From: a virus
IMG/VR virus record: IMGVR_UViG_3300022602_002721
Span: 1-64,000 of that record
Reading direction: 5' to 3' (one strand)
DNA length: 64,000 nt
In this document: piece after piece, positions 32,463 through 40,547 of the stretch
Position numbering within the stretch: the stretch's first letter is position 1
Layout: every line of letters starts with the position of its first letter
Made by a program: the position numbers and the translations under genes
The notes under the pieces: model-generated
Databases searched by the model: none
Told to the model about the DNA's origin: nothing
What the model saw: only the letters and a program-made list of their open reading frames with translations

Positions 32463-32708
32463 TTAATAGAGTTTTGGTGGAAGTTGTTGTGAACGTAGTT
32501 GCTTGCGCCAACGTGCTTTTGCGGCACCTTTTTTACGCTTGCGTTCTGTGGTTGGTTTTTCGTATTGCTGACGTTTAAGTACTTCCATAAGAAGTCCAGA
32601 ATCGTCCACTTTCTTTTTAAATTTACGAAGTGCAGAGTTGAAGTTGTCCCCAACTTCTACACGTAAACCAGTTAGATTTTTAGTTTGATTGTTGTAATTC
32701 TTTGCCAT
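32463..32708 (-). CDS. rpsU: ribosomal protein bS21
   Basis: About 81 residues from ATG 32708. VEVGDNFNSALRKFKKKVDD, GLLMEVLKRQQYEKPTTERK and the Arg/Lys-rich end (KKGAAKARWRKQL) match bS21, which sits near the 16S anti-SD at the 30S platform. Phage bS21 copies are known and are thought to bias translation toward phage mRNAs. It begins inside the 3' end of clpX in another frame (29-nt overlap). Confidence 0.88.
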   Translation of the reverse strand: MAKNYNNQTKNLTGLRVEVGDNFNSALRKFKKKVDDSGLLMEVLKRQQYEKPTTERKRKKGAAKARWRKQLRSQQLPPKLY

Positions 32709-33930
32709 TATCTTTATCAAAAATTAGTACCGCTTTGCCTCCTTCGGCTGTATCTTTACTTATCACTATTGTAGTCAAACCACGCTCCGCTAGGTCCACA
32801 CTTTCAAACTGATATTGCATTAACATCTTTTCAATAATCTGTTTTAGGCCACGAGCGTTAGTTTTTTGTTCTTTAGCACGTTCAGCAATAACACGTAATG
32901 CGTCATCTTCAAACTTTAGTTCAATACCATCTAGTTTAAAGATATATTGGTATTGTTTAACGATACTGTTTTTTGGTTCCTTAAGAATACTAACCAACTC
33001 ATCAACAGTAAGTTCGTTTACGTTAACGGTTAAACCAAAACGTCCAATAAACTCTGGTATAAGTCCATAGGTAATAAGATCCTTGGTACTAAAGTTTTCG
33101 TAGTGGTTTGTATCTTCTGATTTGCTAACAACTTTGCTGTTAAATCCAATTGAACTCTTTTCGGATCTAGCACTAATAACCTTGTCTATGCCCACAAACG
33201 CACCACCACAAATAAACAAGATATTTGAAGTATCGATTTCAATCATATCACCCTTAGGGTGTTTACGCTTACTACCTGAGGGTACACGTACTACAGAGCC
33301 TTCAATAATCTTTAATAGTGCTTGCTGTACACCTTCGCCGCTTACGTCACGGGTAATACTAACATTTTCACCTTTGCGGGCGATCTTGTCAATTTCATCA
33401 ATATAAACAATGCCGTGTTCTGCTTTTTTGATATCGTCATCTGCAACACTTAACAAACGAGTCAAGATGCTTTCTACGTCATCACCTACATAACCTGCTT
33501 CAGTAAGTCCTGTAGCATCACATACAGCGAATGGCAAATCCAAGAACTCTGCAATCTTTTTGGCCATCATAGTTTTACCACAGCCTGTAGGGCCTAGCAT
33601 AAGCACGTTAGTTTTTTCTAACTTGATATCTTTGCTTGGACTATTGATACGCTTGTAGTGTTGTGATACTCCAACTGATAAAGCGATTTTAGCCTGATCC
33701 TGTCCAATTACATATTGATCAAGATAGTCTTTAATCTTAGTTGGATTAAACTTTTGTTTTTCTTCTGCTTCAGGAAAGTCTTTTACTTTTTCTTCATGCA
33801 GGATATTAGAGCATAGATCGATACATTCATTACAAATGCCAATGTTATCGCCCCCTACAATTAACTTTTCAACATCCTCTTTGCTCTTACCGCAAAAACT
33901 ACAGGAATGTAAATCTTTATCACTTGACAT
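32680..33930 (-). CDS. clpX: ClpX unfoldase
   Basis: About 416 residues. N-terminal zinc domain [11 protein letters not shown]...CNECIDLC, Walker A GPTGCGKT, Walker [11 protein letters not shown], sensor and pore motifs (GYVGDD), and an IGF loop (SSIGFNSK) needed to dock ClpP. It should therefore work with host ClpP, possibly on phage-chosen substrates such as tmRNA-tagged or regulatory proteins. SD AAAGGG; start overlaps the upstream gene. Confidence 0.92.
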   Translation of the reverse strand: MSSDKDLHSCSFCGKSKEDVEKLIVGGDNIGICNECIDLCSNILHEEKVKDFPEAEEKQKFNPTKIKDYLDQYVIGQDQAKIALSVGVSQHYKRINSPSKDIKLEKTNVLMLGPTGCGKTMMAKKIAEFLDLPFAVCDATGLTEAGYVGDDVESILTRLLSVADDDIKKAEHGIVYIDEIDKIARKGENVSITRDVSGEGVQQALLKIIEGSVVRVPSGSKRKHPKGDMIEIDTSNILFICGGAFVGIDKVISARSEKSSIGFNSKVVSKSEDTNHYENFSTKDLITYGLIPEFIGRFGLTVNVNELTVDELVSILKEPKNSIVKQYQYIFKLDGIELKFEDDALRVIAERAKEQKTNARGLKQIIEKMLMQYQFESVDLAERGLTTIVISKDTAEGGKAVLIFDKDNGKELQQSN

Positions 33931-34312
33931 CAAATGCCCTTTCTAGAAATTGTTCAATACTTAAAACACGGTTATTATTAACGTGGCTTATAAGAGAAGC
34001 CAAACTTTCGTTCTTGGTCATATAGTATACGTTTGGGCGACTAGCAATATAGCTGGCCATAATATTAATTATAGCATGTTCGCAGTCAAGGTTCAAGAAT
34101 TTGGCATCCGCTCTGTTAGTCGCATACAATAACCAACTAGGATTATTCTCGCCTTGGTAGTAGTAAAAATTTACATCTGGATAGCTAGGTTGGCTAGCTA
34201 ACCAGTTGCTGGTTTTTTCTTGATCTTCAGTAGTCATGCCCAAGAACAAGACACTGAAGTTTGAGTTTTCGTATATGTCTGGTGGTGTTATTAAAGTTAT
34301 TTTACTTGACAT
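33920..34312 (-). CDS. conserved phage protein, unknown
   Basis: 130 residues. SVLFLGMTTEDQEKTSNWLA, then VYYMTKNESLASLISHVNN: alternating strands and helices of a response-regulator-like size, but without the acidic triad. It overlaps clpX and the membrane protein gene. Function unknown. Confidence 0.55.
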   Translation of the reverse strand: MSSKITLITPPDIYENSNFSVLFLGMTTEDQEKTSNWLASQPSYPDVNFYYYQGENNPSWLLYATNRADAKFLNLDCEHAIINIMASYIASRPNVYYMTKNESLASLISHVNNNRVLSIEQFLERAFDVK

Positions 34313-35663
34313 CTTTTCGCTTTTTAGCTTCTTCTAGATATTCTTCTTCTGTTATAGTCTTGTTAGCGATCTTAGTCCAAACATTACTTTCTGCTTGTTC
34401 TTCATTTTGAATGTAGGTAGCATCTGAAATATAGTCACCAGGTCTTTCGTCCATAGTAATTTCTTGTGTACCTGCAGAATCTTCAATTATTATTCCATGC
34501 GGAGTATGTGTAATCTCTACAGGAATAACTTCCTCATCTTGGACATCCTCAAGAAAGCTGTAGTTAATTGGAGCCGGTGGAGTAGTATCTAATGTTTTAG
34601 CAACAGCTTTACCTTTGGCAAAGAATTCTTTTACATCATCGCTTTCTTCTTCAAATGTCTTGCTAGGTTTAGCTTTTGGATAAAACTTGATTACTTCTTC
34701 TTTAGGGAAGTCGATCGGGTTACTGGTATTGGTCATATGGATTGGTTCTGGCCAGTCCATCACTGGTTCCTCAATTTCGTATTCTTCAAGAGGAACTTGA
34801 TATTCAAATGACGGGCCTGTTTGTACCCATTCTCCAGTGTCAGCATCTCGCACACCTTCAAACTCTGTTTTAGTTTGAACAGGCTCAGCTACAGGTTCTT
34901 CTTCCTTTTTCTTTGCCCATTCAAAACTATATTGGCTAGCAAGCAACAATACAATCGCTAAAGGATCTAGAACGATAACGATTAATACAGTTACCCAATT
35001 AACAGCACGTTCTAATAGATTAGCATCTGGGTTAGAGCCAAACAAGAAACTTGCGATGTATTTTATCGGCCCAACTTCCGCTTCAACTTTGCGTACTTCA
35101 GCACGAATAGGTGCGGCTTCGTCGTTAAGTTGACTAATGATTTTCTGGTTGGTTTCAATGTCTTTGGCAAGACTAATGCGGTCGCGTTGCTGACTTTTAC
35201 GTATAGCATTGGATTTGTCCGCACCTTTTTCGTCCTGGGATCGTGCCATAACTTGATCCACAGCATCATCCATCTGTTTAAGTTGCTTGCGGTCACTTTC
35301 AATATTTTCTTTTGCGGTTTTAATTTTCTCATCATAAATTGCTATTTTACTTTGAACATCACCACTTACTAGTGTTTGGTCTGAGTGTGCTTTTGATAAG
35401 AACCCAAACACACCAGTTGATGTGATTAACATCAAAACTACAATCGCAGGTACAGCATAATACTTAAGAAGCCCTGTTGGACGACTCCAGTTTTGTTTAA
35501 GCCATACAGTGATAGCCAACTTACCAAACTCAATAACAACACCCATGCAAATGATAGGTACGATTGATGCAGGATAAATGGCCATCAAACCAGCTACTGA
35601 ATAGTAGATGGCTACGACACTGATTAATAAACCTGATATAAGAGTTAGATAAGCTGTCAGCAT
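34302..35663 (-). CDS. large phage membrane protein with coiled coil
   Basis: 453 residues. Four hydrophobic segments (LISGLLISVVAIYYSVAGLM; PIICMGVVIEFGKLAI; VPAIVVLMLITSTGVFGFL; near residues 235-255, VLIVIVLDPLAIVLLLAS), a long coiled coil between the third and fourth (IAIYDEKIKTAKENIESDRK), and an acidic cytoplasmic tail. Related proteins are common in large T4-like marine phages. It is in frame with the gene upstream, from which it is separated by a single TAG. TATAAATA lies 7 nt before the ATG. Confidence 0.7.
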   Translation of the reverse strand: MLTAYLTLISGLLISVVAIYYSVAGLMAIYPASIVPIICMGVVIEFGKLAITVWLKQNWSRPTGLLKYYAVPAIVVLMLITSTGVFGFLSKAHSDQTLVSGDVQSKIAIYDEKIKTAKENIESDRKQLKQMDDAVDQVMARSQDEKGADKSNAIRKSQQRDRISLAKDIETNQKIISQLNDEAAPIRAEVRKVEAEVGPIKYIASFLFGSNPDANLLERAVNWVTVLIVIVLDPLAIVLLLASQYSFEWAKKKEEEPVAEPVQTKTEFEGVRDADTGEWVQTGPSFEYQVPLEEYEIEEPVMDWPEPIHMTNTSNPIDFPKEEVIKFYPKAKPSKTFEEESDDVKEFFAKGKAVAKTLDTTPPAPINYSFLEDVQDEEVIPVEITHTPHGIIIEDSAGTQEITMDERPGDYISDATYIQNEEQAESNVWTKIANKTITEEEYLEEAKKRKDVK

Positions 35664-35669
35664 AAGTTT

Positions 35670-36113
35670 CTATTTATAGTTAAATTCCCACCTAGGATTA
35701 TCATCGCTACGGCATGCTTCTTCTTGCCATTCTTTGACATTCCCACCTTTAGATACCTGTGATTGGTATGTACGGCAATAACCATTGCTGGTCTGATATC
35801 CATACACTACTCGCATACGACCAGAAACATCTGCGTTACGATCGCTGTACCATTCTACAGTTTGACCCATTGGAACATTTTCCAACATGATCATAAGACT
35901 ACGTTGATACACCTGCTTGTCCTGCCGGTCCAACAAGCCACCATTCCAGTGTGCGTAATTAACTATAAAGTCAATAAACCCGCTTACTGGTCTTAGTGGA
36001 CCTGTTACACTATCACCTGCGTTCAGAGGATCTGCAAACGCAAGTGTAGGTACTAGCAAACTAGTTATAAGTGTAGTTTGGAAGAATTTCCCAAGCACCG
36101 TTAAACTTTTCAC
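35670..36113 (-). CDS. surface-antigen-like secreted protein
   Basis: 147 residues with signal peptide (LGKFFQTTLITSLLVPTLAFA). The C-terminal half (GQTVEWYSDRN, GRMRVVYGYQTSNGYCRTYQ, GGNVKEWQEEACR) resembles the 17-kDa surface antigen / RT0821-type domain with two cysteines. Periplasmic or outer-membrane associated. Ends in TAG; reading through would continue in frame into the membrane protein at 34302. Confidence 0.65.
   Translation of the reverse strand: MKSLTVLGKFFQTTLITSLLVPTLAFADPLNAGDSVTGPLRPVSGFIDFIVNYAHWNGGLLDRQDKQVYQRSLMIMLENVPMGQTVEWYSDRNADVSGRMRVVYGYQTSNGYCRTYQSQVSKGGNVKEWQEEACRSDDNPRWEFNYK
35671..35678 (-). promoter_or_regulatory. T4-type late promoter motif
   Basis: TATAAATA overlapping the last codons and TAG stop of the gene before it, 7 nt upstream of the next ATG (35663). 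Confidence 0.5.
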
Positions 36114-36420
36114 AAGCCATTCCTCTTTGTTGTACAGGTAAGTTGTTTAGGGTTACCCAATAAGTATACTCTTTACAGTTACTAGCAATACCAGCCTGCT
36201 TGATTACAACACGTTCAACTGGATCATCGTTACACTTAACTAGTGTTTCGCTTGATACTCGACTTCCATCCTTAGAACGTATTTCTTGGCTAGTATGACA
36301 GTACTGACGAGCCGTCATTTGTGTTGGAGCAGAACTACAACCTGTTAGTGCCGCGATCATAATGAATAACAAAATGATCACAGCCCACATTAGTTCTTTC
36401 ACTCTATAGGGATGCATCAT
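36061..36420 (-). CDS. lipoprotein, unknown
   Basis: 119 residues. Hydrophobic leader ending in lipobox ALTGC, then a secreted domain with several cysteines (YCHTSQ, KCNDD, SNCKEY, ACEKF). Ends in TAG inside the start of the surface-antigen-like gene. No family recognised. Confidence 0.65.
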   Translation of the reverse strand: MMHPYRVKELMWAVIILLFIMIAALTGCSSAPTQMTARQYCHTSQEIRSKDGSRVSSETLVKCNDDPVERVVIKQAGIASNCKEYTYWVTLNNLPVQQRGMACEKFNGAWEILPNYTYN

Positions 36421-36893
36421 TGCACCTTTGACTTTGCTTCAGCAATCAGCTGGTCGAAAGTAGCCTTAGGCATCTTTAGACGAACAAAGGTATAGTGATG
36501 ACCATCCATTGTAAAGTGTCCAACATCACGTTGTACATGTTCACGGATAGCTGTGTCAGTTACAGAATACTTAATTACAGTATGTGTAGACTTTTTGTCA
36601 TCAACAAACTTAATTTCAGTTTCTGAGTTTACTTTACCATTAATACGTTTGGCAAAGTTGTTCATAGCGATAGCATACATCTGCTCTTCTGCGGCTTGAG
36701 CGTAAACGCTTTCACCTGCACCACAAGCATACGCATACTCTTTTTCCCACCAGAACCAACCTTCAGTACCTGATTGGGCGCAATCTTTATACCAGCTAGG
36801 TTCTGCATAAGTCTTGCGGTCTTCAACTTCTTTCATGCCAGCACAAGCGGTAAGCAGAGCAATGATAGGAATAAGCAATAGTGCCTTTTTCAT
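36417..36893 (-). CDS. LPP20-like lipoprotein
   Basis: 158 residues. Lipobox LLTAC, then ESVYAQAAEEQMYAIAMNNFAKRI and the C-terminal half resemble the LPP20 lipoprotein family. Likely in the outer membrane's inner leaflet. ATGA overlap with the next lipoprotein. Confidence 0.65.
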   Translation of the reverse strand: MKKALLLIPIIALLTACAGMKEVEDRKTYAEPSWYKDCAQSGTEGWFWWEKEYAYACGAGESVYAQAAEEQMYAIAMNNFAKRINGKVNSETEIKFVDDKKSTHTVIKYSVTDTAIREHVQRDVGHFTMDGHHYTFVRLKMPKATFDQLIAEAKSKVQ

Positions 36894-37015
36894 TTTGCGG
36901 CCTCCTTACTAAGTTCTTGTACCTTAGAAACACCGTTATCAAAAATTTTGGCGATACCTTGAAACCCTACGGTAACAATTAGAATACCAAAAATAACTCC
37001 TACAATAAATTTCAT
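36890..37015 (-). CDS. small membrane peptide, 41 aa
   Basis: ATG 37015 with SD AGGAGG, TGA 36890 overlapping the next start. One transmembrane helix (MKFIVGVIFGILIVTVGFQG) followed by an amphipathic charged tail. Immediately downstream of a perfect-consensus promoter, so it is the first gene of the envelope-lipoprotein operon. Confidence 0.7.
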   Translation of the reverse strand: MKFIVGVIFGILIVTVGFQGIAKIFDNGVSKVQELSKEAAK

Positions 37016-37043
37016 ACTACCTCCTGTGTGTGACTGTGTTAAT

Positions 37044-37072
37044 ATTATAACTTGATTTTACCATGATGTCAA
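37044..37072 (-). promoter_or_regulatory. sigma70-type promoter, perfect consensus
   Basis: TTGACA, 17-nt spacer, TATAAT, about 30 nt before the small membrane peptide gene. Confidence 0.82.
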
Positions 37073-37089
37073 TCATTGATATTACCAAA

Positions 37090-37482
37090 TTATCTCCGCA
37101 TCTTAGAAATATCAACTGCTTCTTGATCGGAAAAAATTGGAACAGCATTAGACTTGTGCATAGTACCAATACCTTTGATTTTATCTCCAGTATATACCTT
37201 GTCTGGTGCTTTAAGGCACGGACCAGCGGTAAACGGTAAACTAGCATGATGCTCAGTCTGTCTGCGATATGGTTCGCTTTTTGGATCTGGCTTCCATACC
37301 TCAGAACTCAAAGCACGTTTGCGTTTACGTTCTTCCTGTTCAATGCCGTGTCGTTTGAGCATTTCTTTCCACGAACGTTCTGCTTCTTCAGCTTTGCGTT
37401 TGTGTTCAGCACTTGCCCATTTCTTTGGACCTTTTTTCTTGCCCGTAGTGCTGAGCCACGGACCTTCAAGATGCATAGTCAT
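37090..37482 (-). CDS. basic phage protein, unknown
   Basis: 130 residues, strongly Lys/Arg/Glu-rich with a long helix (SAEHKRKAEEAERSWKEML). May bind nucleic acid or be an internal structural protein. No family recognised. Confidence 0.55.
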   Translation of the reverse strand: MTMHLEGPWLSTTGKKKGPKKWASAEHKRKAEEAERSWKEMLKRHGIEQEERKRKRALSSEVWKPDPKSEPYRRQTEHHASLPFTAGPCLKAPDKVYTGDKIKGIGTMHKSNAVPIFSDQEAVDISKMRR

Positions 37483-37486
37483 AAGA

Positions 37487-37816
37487 TTACGCTGTTACAG
37501 TAACATCACTTGTAGAAGGAACTGTTACAGTCTCTGTAGCCAAATCTAGACCAGTTTGGAATTTCTTTGGAAGACCTGTAAAGCGAGCGATAGTGCCATC
37601 TGGCATGATCTTAAATGAACCAGCTACTACCCAAATCTGTTCACCTGTGGCTGTAATACCTGCCAATTTACGTACAACACCGTTCATAATACCTTGGCTA
37701 GTAATCTTGCCAATGTTCCAGTGATACGTGCTTTTATTACCGGACCAAATTTGCTCATCGCCACTATTGGCCTTGCAAAACTTCTTAACTGCTAAAATTG
37801 TTGAATCTACATTCAT
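37487..37816 (-). CDS. conserved phage protein, unknown
   Basis: 109 residues, SD AGGAG. Beta-rich (WNIGKITSQGIMNGVVRKLA, IWVVAGSFKIMPDGTIARF). Own promoter at 37863-37891. Function unknown. Confidence 0.55.
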   Translation of the reverse strand: MNVDSTILAVKKFCKANSGDEQIWSGNKSTYHWNIGKITSQGIMNGVVRKLAGITATGEQIWVVAGSFKIMPDGTIARFTGLPKKFQTGLDLATETVTVPSTSDVTVTA

Positions 37817-37862
37817 GGTACTTCTCCTGTGTGTTTAGGTTGTTGCTACAACTACAGTTACT

Positions 37863-37891
37863 ATTATACGGCAAAACCTATTCAAACGCAA
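37863..37891 (-). promoter_or_regulatory. sigma70-type promoter
   Basis: TTGCGT, 17-nt spacer, TATAAT, upstream of the 37816 start. Confidence 0.6.
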
Positions 37892-37951
37892 GAATTTTTT
37901 TTACCAAAACAGATCTGGGTAAATAAGTGAACTGATCCAATAGGAGATTAT

Positions 37952-38227
37952 ATGGCAGATATCGATCCAAATGTTACAGCGGCATTAGCCACTATGACTA
38001 CCCTAACAACTAGTACTGATGCTACAGTAGCCAGCATCGCTACACAGGCTTTGGCCATTGCCCAAGAAAGACAAAATGGCACAATTACAGCTGAAGAGGG
38101 TGCGGCCCAAATGGTTGCACTACGCCAAGAAAACGAAGCAGATATGGCTGTGGTTGCTGATGAAGACCAAATTACTTTGGAACAAGCATTGGCATTCCTG
38201 TGCGGTGTATTTCCAATGATGCAATAA
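37952..38227 (+). CDS. small alanine/threonine-rich protein, unknown
   Basis: 91 residues, SD AGGAG. Helical, acidic, with ATMTTLTTSTDATVASIATQ and a hydrophobic end (LEQALAFLCGVFPMMQ). A lone plus-strand gene ending at a bidirectional terminator. Function unknown. Confidence 0.55.
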   Translation: MADIDPNVTAALATMTTLTTSTDATVASIATQALAIAQERQNGTITAEEGAAQMVALRQENEADMAVVADEDQITLEQALAFLCGVFPMMQ

Positions 38228-38247
38228 TTGGTAAAACTTTAGCCAAA

Positions 38248-38277
38248 GAAAAAGCCCTAATTGCTAGGGCTTTTTTG
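38248..38277. terminator. bidirectional rho-independent terminator
   Basis: AGCCCTA / TAGGGCT hairpin with T-run on the plus side and a matching A-run on the other; it ends both the plus-strand 91-aa gene and the minus-strand pqqA. Confidence 0.85.
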
Positions 38278-38285
38278 TTTTTGAA

Positions 38286-38357
38286 TTAACGATTCATTAC
38301 ATACATTGTAACTTCAAAACCGTAACGCATTTCTGTTGCTTCTGGTTTGGTCCACAT
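38286..38357 (-). CDS. pqqA: PqqA, precursor peptide of pyrroloquinoline quinone
   Basis: A 23-codon ORF: ATG 38357, TAA 38286, SD AAAGGAG. The peptide begins MWTKPEATEM and ends RYGFEVTMYVMNR. It has the diagnostic Glu-x3-Tyr (E15, Y19) that PqqE cross-links and that become the PQQ skeleton, in the family context (F/L)EVT(M/L)Y...NR, and the family's usual length. It has its own promoter, a leader hairpin and a terminator. No pqqB-E is in the window, so the host enzymes would have to process it. The motif match and the complete transcription unit make chance unlikely. Confidence 0.88.
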   Translation of the reverse strand: MWTKPEATEMRYGFEVTMYVMNR

Positions 38358-38383
38358 AGTAATTCTCCTTTGTTAACAAAATT

Positions 38384-38442
38384 AAGTACTCTATTGCTTT
38401 AGTACTTATATCTATTATACACAGGAAACCCCACGTTTTACA
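38384..38442 (-). promoter_or_regulatory. pqqA promoter and leader hairpin
   Basis: TATAAT (38414-38419) with a weak -35 TGTAAA (38437-38442) at 17 nt. The leader contains a perfect 7-bp inverted repeat AAGTACT / AGTACTT (38384-38407), possibly regulatory. Confidence 0.6.
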
Positions 38443-38465
38443 TAGTGAAAATCATTAAATGACTA

Positions 38466-38972
38466 TCAGCTATTCAACACCTTGGCAACACTATTCATTA
38501 CAGCGGCAATACGTCCAATGTCACGAAGTTGTTCTACTGTGTATCCTTCCTTCTTCAATGTTTCGTAGTGCGCCTTGACGCAGAAATGACACTTGCCAAC
38601 AATACTTGCGGCAAGACTGAACGCTTCAAAGTTGCTCTTTGTAGTTCCGCCATGACTTGCGATTGCGTTCATGCGTAACTGTGCTGGCAAACCTTTTAGC
38701 TGTTCATCATCAGCCATTTCAACGTAAGGATACCAAATGTTGTTTTGGGCCATGAGGCTTGCGGCAGTCATCGCTGACTCTGCGTGTACTGGCGCATCTG
38801 CTAATAGGATACTTAATACCTTACCGTTACCAGTTGCGGCCAATGCGGCTACAGCACAACCCCTGGCCACATCTGTATCTAAGGTACTACGCAAAAGGAC
38901 AGCGTCAAGATTTAACTTGGTGTCCTTTGCGTAGCCTGGCAACGCTTCTTTGATAGTGTCGTTGAATGCCAT
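38466..38972 (-). CDS. ahpD: AhpD-like alkylhydroperoxidase
   Basis: 168 residues. GKCHFCVKAHYETLKKEGY contains the CxxC-x3-H active-site motif of the carboxymuconolactone decarboxylase/AhpD family. AhpD reduces oxidised AhpC. Its start overlaps the ahpC stop (TAATG), so they form one peroxide-defence operon. Confidence 0.87.
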   Translation of the reverse strand: MAFNDTIKEALPGYAKDTKLNLDAVLLRSTLDTDVARGCAVAALAATGNGKVLSILLADAPVHAESAMTAASLMAQNNIWYPYVEMADDEQLKGLPAQLRMNAIASHGGTTKSNFEAFSLAASIVGKCHFCVKAHYETLKKEGYTVEQLRDIGRIAAVMNSVAKVLNS

Positions 38973-39511
38973 TATAGTGTCTCTCCGCCTACTGTACGGT
39001 TACATGCACATAGCTCGCCTGTTTGAAGAGCATCAAGGATACGCAAAGTTTCTTCTGGGCTACGGCCAACATTCAAATTGTTTACTGTAACATGTTGGAT
39101 AACATTGTCTGGATCAACGATGAATGTAGCACGAAGTGCCGCACCTGCTGGAGCATAGAATACTCCCAACTGCTCGATCAATGATAACTCACCACGCTGT
39201 GTGTCTGCAAATTGATTGTGACGAATGTTCTTTAAATCTGGATGTGCATTTTGCCATGCTAGTTTACAAAACTCGTTATCTGTGCTACCTGTTAGTAGAA
39301 CAGCATCACGATCGTCAAAGTCTGCGGCCAATTTATCATAAGCAACAATTTCTGTAGGGCAAACAAATGTAAAGTCCTTTGGGTAGTAAACGATTACTTT
39401 CCACTTGCCAGCAAAGCTCTCATCTGTAATGTCAAAGAACGCATCTTCTGGCTGACCAAACTTAACGCCTGTTACAGCAAATTTTTCTAATTTATGTCCA
39501 ACTGTTTTCAT
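38972..39511 (-). CDS. ahpC: peroxiredoxin AhpC
   Basis: 179 residues. YPKDFTFVCPTEI holds the peroxidatic cysteine; the C-terminal ELCACNRTVGG holds resolving cysteines in the AhpD-partner (mycobacterial) style. Reduces H2O2 and organic peroxides. SD AAGGAG; promoter at 39567-39595. Confidence 0.9.
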   Translation of the reverse strand: MKTVGHKLEKFAVTGVKFGQPEDAFFDITDESFAGKWKVIVYYPKDFTFVCPTEIVAYDKLAADFDDRDAVLLTGSTDNEFCKLAWQNAHPDLKNIRHNQFADTQRGELSLIEQLGVFYAPAGAALRATFIVDPDNVIQHVTVNNLNVGRSPEETLRILDALQTGELCACNRTVGGETL

Positions 39512-39566
39512 AATATCTCCTTGTGTGTGTTCGAAAACTAAAACTCAGTATTTCTACTAATGTTTT

Positions 39567-39595
39567 ATTGTAATAGTATTTAATAATAAGATCAA
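39567..39595 (-). promoter_or_regulatory. ahpCD promoter
   Basis: TTGATC, 17-nt spacer, TACAAT in an AT-rich stretch. No gene is visible between 39512 and 39657. Confidence 0.6.
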
Positions 39596-39657
39596 CCGTT
39601 TTAATTGATTTTTTCAATAATTATTTTAATAACGCTTATTAGAAAAATCAATAACGA

Positions 39658-40233
39658 TCAGCTGTATTCATATGGTGTGCTAGGGTGCCCATAATCCACA
39701 GGAATGTTATCACTCTTAACATTGTCGTAATTTTGGTAGTAGCTTTCATTTGGTTTAAGTATCCTAAAGTCTTTAGTATATTTCAAACTAGCCAAAGTTA
39801 CTTCGGACTTGTTTAACAAATCACATACCACGTACGAAGTGCTACATGCCGCACTGATATACTTAAATGGGCTATGCTTGTATTCATTTTGAATTAGTCC
39901 TTTATGTATAGGTGAGTGAGGCAAGAACATGATACGAGTAATACCTAACTTTTGGTTACGTAATCGTAATTTGTCTAAAAATGTTAATTCGGTGAGTGTA
40001 GCTTCGTTGTCGTCACTAACTCTTAATAAAGCGTTCTTGACTTTGATGCTACCTTTTGTGTGATTGTTATCAGGCGTTTCCTTAGTACTCCAAGGTAGCT
40101 GACAATCCACATGATTTACATACAATGTTTCCCCATGAAATTTTAAGACCCACATAGGAATGGTCTGATCTTCTAAGTGTTTTTTATTAAAATGGAAGAC
40201 GATATCGCGGCATGCGTACTCTATCTATTTCAT
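39658..40233 (-). CDS. phage protein with in-frame amber codon at position 3
   Basis: The best start is ATG 40233, 8-9 nt after AAAGGAA, reading ATG-AAA-TAG and then an open frame through IEYACRDIVFHFNKK into MWVLKFHGETLYVNHVDC, down to TGA 39658 (191 codons). Without readthrough the first usable ATG is 40155, which has no clear SD. The body (STKETPDNNHTKGSIKVKN, DKLRLRNQKLGITRIMFLP) looks like a conserved phage protein of unknown function. A tRNA with a CUA anticodon is encoded 315 nt upstream. Confidence 0.6.
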
Positions 40234-40309
40234 TTTGTTTTCCTTTAGTTAAGTGCAGGGCTTCCACCTACTTCCACCTCGTTTTAAAGTCCGCGTGTCC
40301 AGGACTTTT

Positions 40310-40317
40310 TATTTATA
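40310..40317 (-). promoter_or_regulatory. T4-type late promoter motif
   Basis: TATAAATA at the 3' end of the 40313 gene, about 77 nt upstream of ATG 40233. Confidence 0.55.
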
Positions 40318-40534
40318 CTGGTACTTCGATCAGTTGAAAAATTCGCCAATCTCTACGATCGGCTCGCTTTTCTTTCTTATCCTGCTCTTGTACATACTTC
40401 AAGAAGTTTTGAGCTTGCTCCATAGTACCATAGAAGTGTTCATTGCCATAAGCATAGCAACCTACTGAGCCGCTTTCGCCTTCCCAGTAGTGTCCTACAG
40501 CATAGTTGAATTGTTTAGATTGTTTCTTTGGCAT
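40313..40534 (-). CDS. small phage protein, unknown
   Basis: About 73 residues from ATG 40534; the open frame extends to 40621 but would run through the amber tRNA. Sequence YAVGHYWEGESGSVGCYAYG, then EQAQNFLKYVQEQDKKEKRA. Its stop overlaps the late motif. Function unknown. Confidence 0.5.
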   Translation of the reverse strand: MPKKQSKQFNYAVGHYWEGESGSVGCYAYGNEHFYGTMEQAQNFLKYVQEQDKKEKRADRRDWRIFQLIEVPV

Positions 40535-40547
40535 GTGATACTTCAAT

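Noticed and set aside
40253-40468. Plus-strand open frames opposite the 39658-40534 genes
   Set aside because: They are antisense shadows without SD or promoter.
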